From CAYXPG01 sp964564845 (GTDB lineage: Bacteria; Planctomycetota; Phycisphaerae; Sedimentisphaerales; Anaerobacaceae), in the NCBI GenBank assembly GCA_964564845.1, contig CAZMCN010000106.1, positions 1-7,374 of the forward strand: a DNA stretch of 7,374 bases. The letters are read 5' to 3'. Shown here one piece after another: positions 5,913-7,374 of this stretch. The translations under genes and the position numbers were made by a program. Positions within the stretch are counted from its first letter, which is position 1; each line of letters begins with the position of its first letter. The notes under the pieces were generated by a model, which saw only the letters and a list, made by a program, of their open reading frames with translations, ran no database searches and was not told the origin of the DNA.

Positions 5913-7342
5913 ACAAGTTTTTGGCGCAATTTGATGACTGTTTCAGCAGGAGCGAGTCGAGGCAAAACCTTAAAACATATGTCAAGGGTCAGCTTTCTGA
6001 ACTCCCTCGAAAGAGCATCGAGCCTATTGCTCTGGCGGCTAATGTAAAACCTCGCAGATTGCAGAATTTTCTTTCCGCGATTCCATGGGACCAGCAGCGT
6101 CTGCTTGACAAACTTCAATGGATGGTTGCTAAAGATCATGCTCGTCCCGACGCAATCGGAATTATTGACGAGTCTGGCAATCCCAAAAAAGGTTCTCATA
6201 CAGCTTGCGTCCAGCGGCAATGGTGCGGCAACAGCGGCAAGATTGACAACTGTGTAGTCGGCGTTCACACCGCTTATACCGCGGGTGATTTTCAGTGCAT
6301 TCTCGACAGTGATTTGTTTCTTCCCGAAAGCTGGGCTGATGATCCTGCTCGCCGTGAAAAAGTTGGTATCCCTGAAGATGTCGTCTATCGCAAAAAAACA
6401 AAAATTGCTCTTGATCAGATTGCTCACGCTATTGGTAATGGTATTCGCGTATCGGCGTGGACATGCGACGAGTTTTACGGCAGAGACGGCGAGTTTCTTG
6501 ACGGTCTTGATAGTTTGGGTCAAAATTATGTTGCACAGGTTCCCGCAAACTTTACCGGATGGCTTTACGAACCGGAAATACTGCATCGACCGACACCTCA
6601 AGAAATGCGTAAAAGAGGCCGAAAAAGGCGTTTTCCGCGTCTTTCTGCTAAGGCATTGCCTGCTAGTGAGGTACAAAACCTGTTGACATATTCGCGTGTT
6701 TTTCAAAAACAAAAATGGCAACGGTTTCATATTAAAGACGGCGAAAAAGGGCCCTTTGTATGGGAAGTTAAACATTCGGTGTTTTATCGTAAGCATCCCG
6801 CTGAAAACGGTCTGCCCGGCAAGGCGCACTATCTGATCATCGCAAGGAATGTACTCAACCCTGATGAGATAAAATATTTTGTTACCAATATGGTTCCATC
6901 GCCAGAGGCAATAACTCTGGAACGACTTTTGCGGATAGCGTTTTGCCGTGTCCCCATTGAACAGTGCTTTGAGCGATGCAAACAGCAGTTGGGGATGGAT
7001 CATTTTGAAGTCCGCGGCTGGCTTGGAATCCGTCGCCACTTGTATATTACTCAACTGAGTTTTTTGTTTTGTTCGATTATGCATAGCAGGCTTAGAGAAA
7101 AAAACGACAAAAAGTTTCTATCTGACCGTCGAGCAGGTTCATCTGGCAGTTTGCGCGTGTCTCGAAGCTCAACAGTTCGGTCCAAAAATGCGAAAAAGGT
7201 TTTATCAGAAAGTTTGCGACAGAATCTTGTATTATCAGAGACGCGATCAGCAGGCCCGGAAATCGCATCGCAAGAAAACGCTTTCGAGACTTCGGAAGCT
7301 CGATATAAAAATCAGTCAATTGAAATCTTGTGTACCGCATAA
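5909..7342 (+). CDS. IS701-family DDE transposase with frame-shifted C-terminus
   Basis: A 477-codon frame encoding a cut-and-paste transposase of the DDE_5/IS701 group. The N-terminal region (1-75) has the family pattern FDDCFSRSESRQNLKTYVKG, then RKSIEPIA and LQNFL..IPWD. The catalytic core shows IIDESGNPKKG (Asp87), WTCDEFYGR (Asp187) and IEQCFERCKQQLGMDHFEVR, in which Glu351 or Glu355 is the third acidic residue. From codon ~399 the frame is wrong: the last ~79 residues are Ser/Arg-rich and unlike the family. The expected C-terminus, starting SFYLTVEQV, is encoded in another frame entered through the A7 run at 7098-7104. Removing one A would give a 479-residue protein ending at 7349. The start is TTG 5909; a stop at 5894-5896 and lack of an ATG leave little choice. 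A long open frame antisense to it (7084-5867) is treated as a shadow. Confidence 0.9.
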   Translation: MNKFLAQFDDCFSRSESRQNLKTYVKGQLSELPRKSIEPIALAANVKPRRLQNFLSAIPWDQQRLLDKLQWMVAKDHARPDAIGIIDESGNPKKGSHTACVQRQWCGNSGKIDNCVVGVHTAYTAGDFQCILDSDLFLPESWADDPARREKVGIPEDVVYRKKTKIALDQIAHAIGNGIRVSAWTCDEFYGRDGEFLDGLDSLGQNYVAQVPANFTGWLYEPEILHRPTPQEMRKRGRKRRFPRLSAKALPASEVQNLLTYSRVFQKQKWQRFHIKDGEKGPFVWEVKHSVFYRKHPAENGLPGKAHYLIIARNVLNPDEIKYFVTNMVPSPEAITLERLLRIAFCRVPIEQCFERCKQQLGMDHFEVRGWLGIRRHLYITQLSFLFCSIMHSRLREKNDKKFLSDRRAGSSGSLRVSRSSTVRSKNAKKVLSESLRQNLVLSETRSAGPEIASQENAFETSEARYKNQSIEILCTA

Positions 7343-7349
7343 TTTATAA
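7098..7349 (+). pseudogene. Out-of-frame C-terminal part of the IS701 transposase
   Basis: From the run of seven A (7098-7104), the frame with codons beginning at 7104 is open to TAA 7347-7349. It encodes TTKSFYLTVEQVHLAVCACL followed by a strongly basic tail containing RKSHRKKTLSRLRKL. LTVEQV is what one expects after the catalytic domain in this family, so this is the true C-terminus. The zero frame changes to it by +1 (or -2). The zero frame also contains A AAA AAC, a classic -1 slippery heptamer, but a -1 shift meets TGA at 7123-7125 after six codons. A one-base insertion in the A run, polymerase slippage or a sequencing error therefore fits better than programmed -1 frameshifting. Confidence 0.85.
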
Positions 7350-7374
7350 AATATGTTGTGCTGTAGTGTTAAAT

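Larger units (their letters stand above)
5884..7374 (+). mobile_element. IS701-family insertion sequence, ends not resolved
   Basis: The element is defined by its transposase gene, which fills nearly all of 5909-7349. Only 25 bases separate the cimA stop from the transposase start, so the left end must be very close to or inside the end of cimA, or has been trimmed. Clear terminal inverted repeats were not found. The best pairing, 5891-5908 against the reverse complement of 7353-7374, shares ATTTA at one end and AACAT at the other but needs a four-base gap. The right end may lie beyond the window. Boundaries are therefore approximate. Confidence 0.7.

Noticed and set aside
5867..7084. A 405-codon open frame antisense to the transposase
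   Set aside because: It overlaps almost the whole transposase coding sequence. Its product resembles no family I know, and the sense strand has unmistakable DDE motifs; it is a codon-bias shadow.
7099..7105. A AAA AAC as a programmed -1 frameshift signal
   Set aside because: The heptamer is in the correct phase, but the -1 frame stops at 7123-7125. The conserved C-terminus needs a +1 or -2 change.
5891..7374. Terminal inverted repeats of the IS701 element (5891-5908 with 7353-7374)
   Set aside because: Only the outer ATTTA and inner AACAT match, with a four-base gap and several mismatches; too weak to call, and the right end may lie outside the window.

Overview
The window looks like a stretch of chromosome from an anaerobic, outer-membrane-bearing bacterium. 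The evidence is a lipid-transport ABC pair of the Mla type, a radical SAM enzyme of the AmrS family and citramalate-based isoleucine synthesis. The overall flavour of the proteins would fit Planctomycetota (Phycisphaerae-like), but that placement is an impression, not something the sequence proves. Nothing here is a wholly new system. The points of interest lie in mobile-element edges, a broken transposase frame, short repeats and odd gene neighbourhoods.

Left part (1-2234). The first ~53 bases may be the tip of an IS66-type element running off the left edge. Next come an AT-rich, unusually short metallo-beta-lactamase-fold gene (142-744) and a DUF134 DNA-binding protein (795-1172), both on the plus strand. 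An amrS radical SAM gene (2234-1179, minus strand) converges on DUF134 with only 6 bases between the stop codons. Genes of these three families can be found near iron-sulfur/metal cofactor genes, so they may be remnants of such a neighbourhood.

Middle part (2235-4308). A minus-strand unit runs mlaE (permease), mlaF (ATPase), amrS. mlaE and mlaF should form the membrane engine of a retrograde or anterograde phospholipid transporter. The usual substrate-binding MCE protein (MlaD) does not follow them here. Between mlaF and amrS lies a 90-base gap with a four-unit heptamer repeat that runs into the mlaF stop codon. The 285-base divergent region 4024-4308 carries a candidate sigma-70 promoter in each direction.

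Right part (4309-7374). cimA (plus strand) encodes full-length (R)-citramalate synthase, the first committed step from pyruvate and acetyl-CoA towards isoleucine. Immediately after its stop codon begins an IS701-family transposase gene. That gene is intact through its DDE catalytic domain but changes frame at a run of seven A residues (7098-7104). The conserved C-terminus is encoded in another frame and ends at 7349, so the copy is either inactivated, dependent on slippage, or affected by a homopolymer sequencing error.
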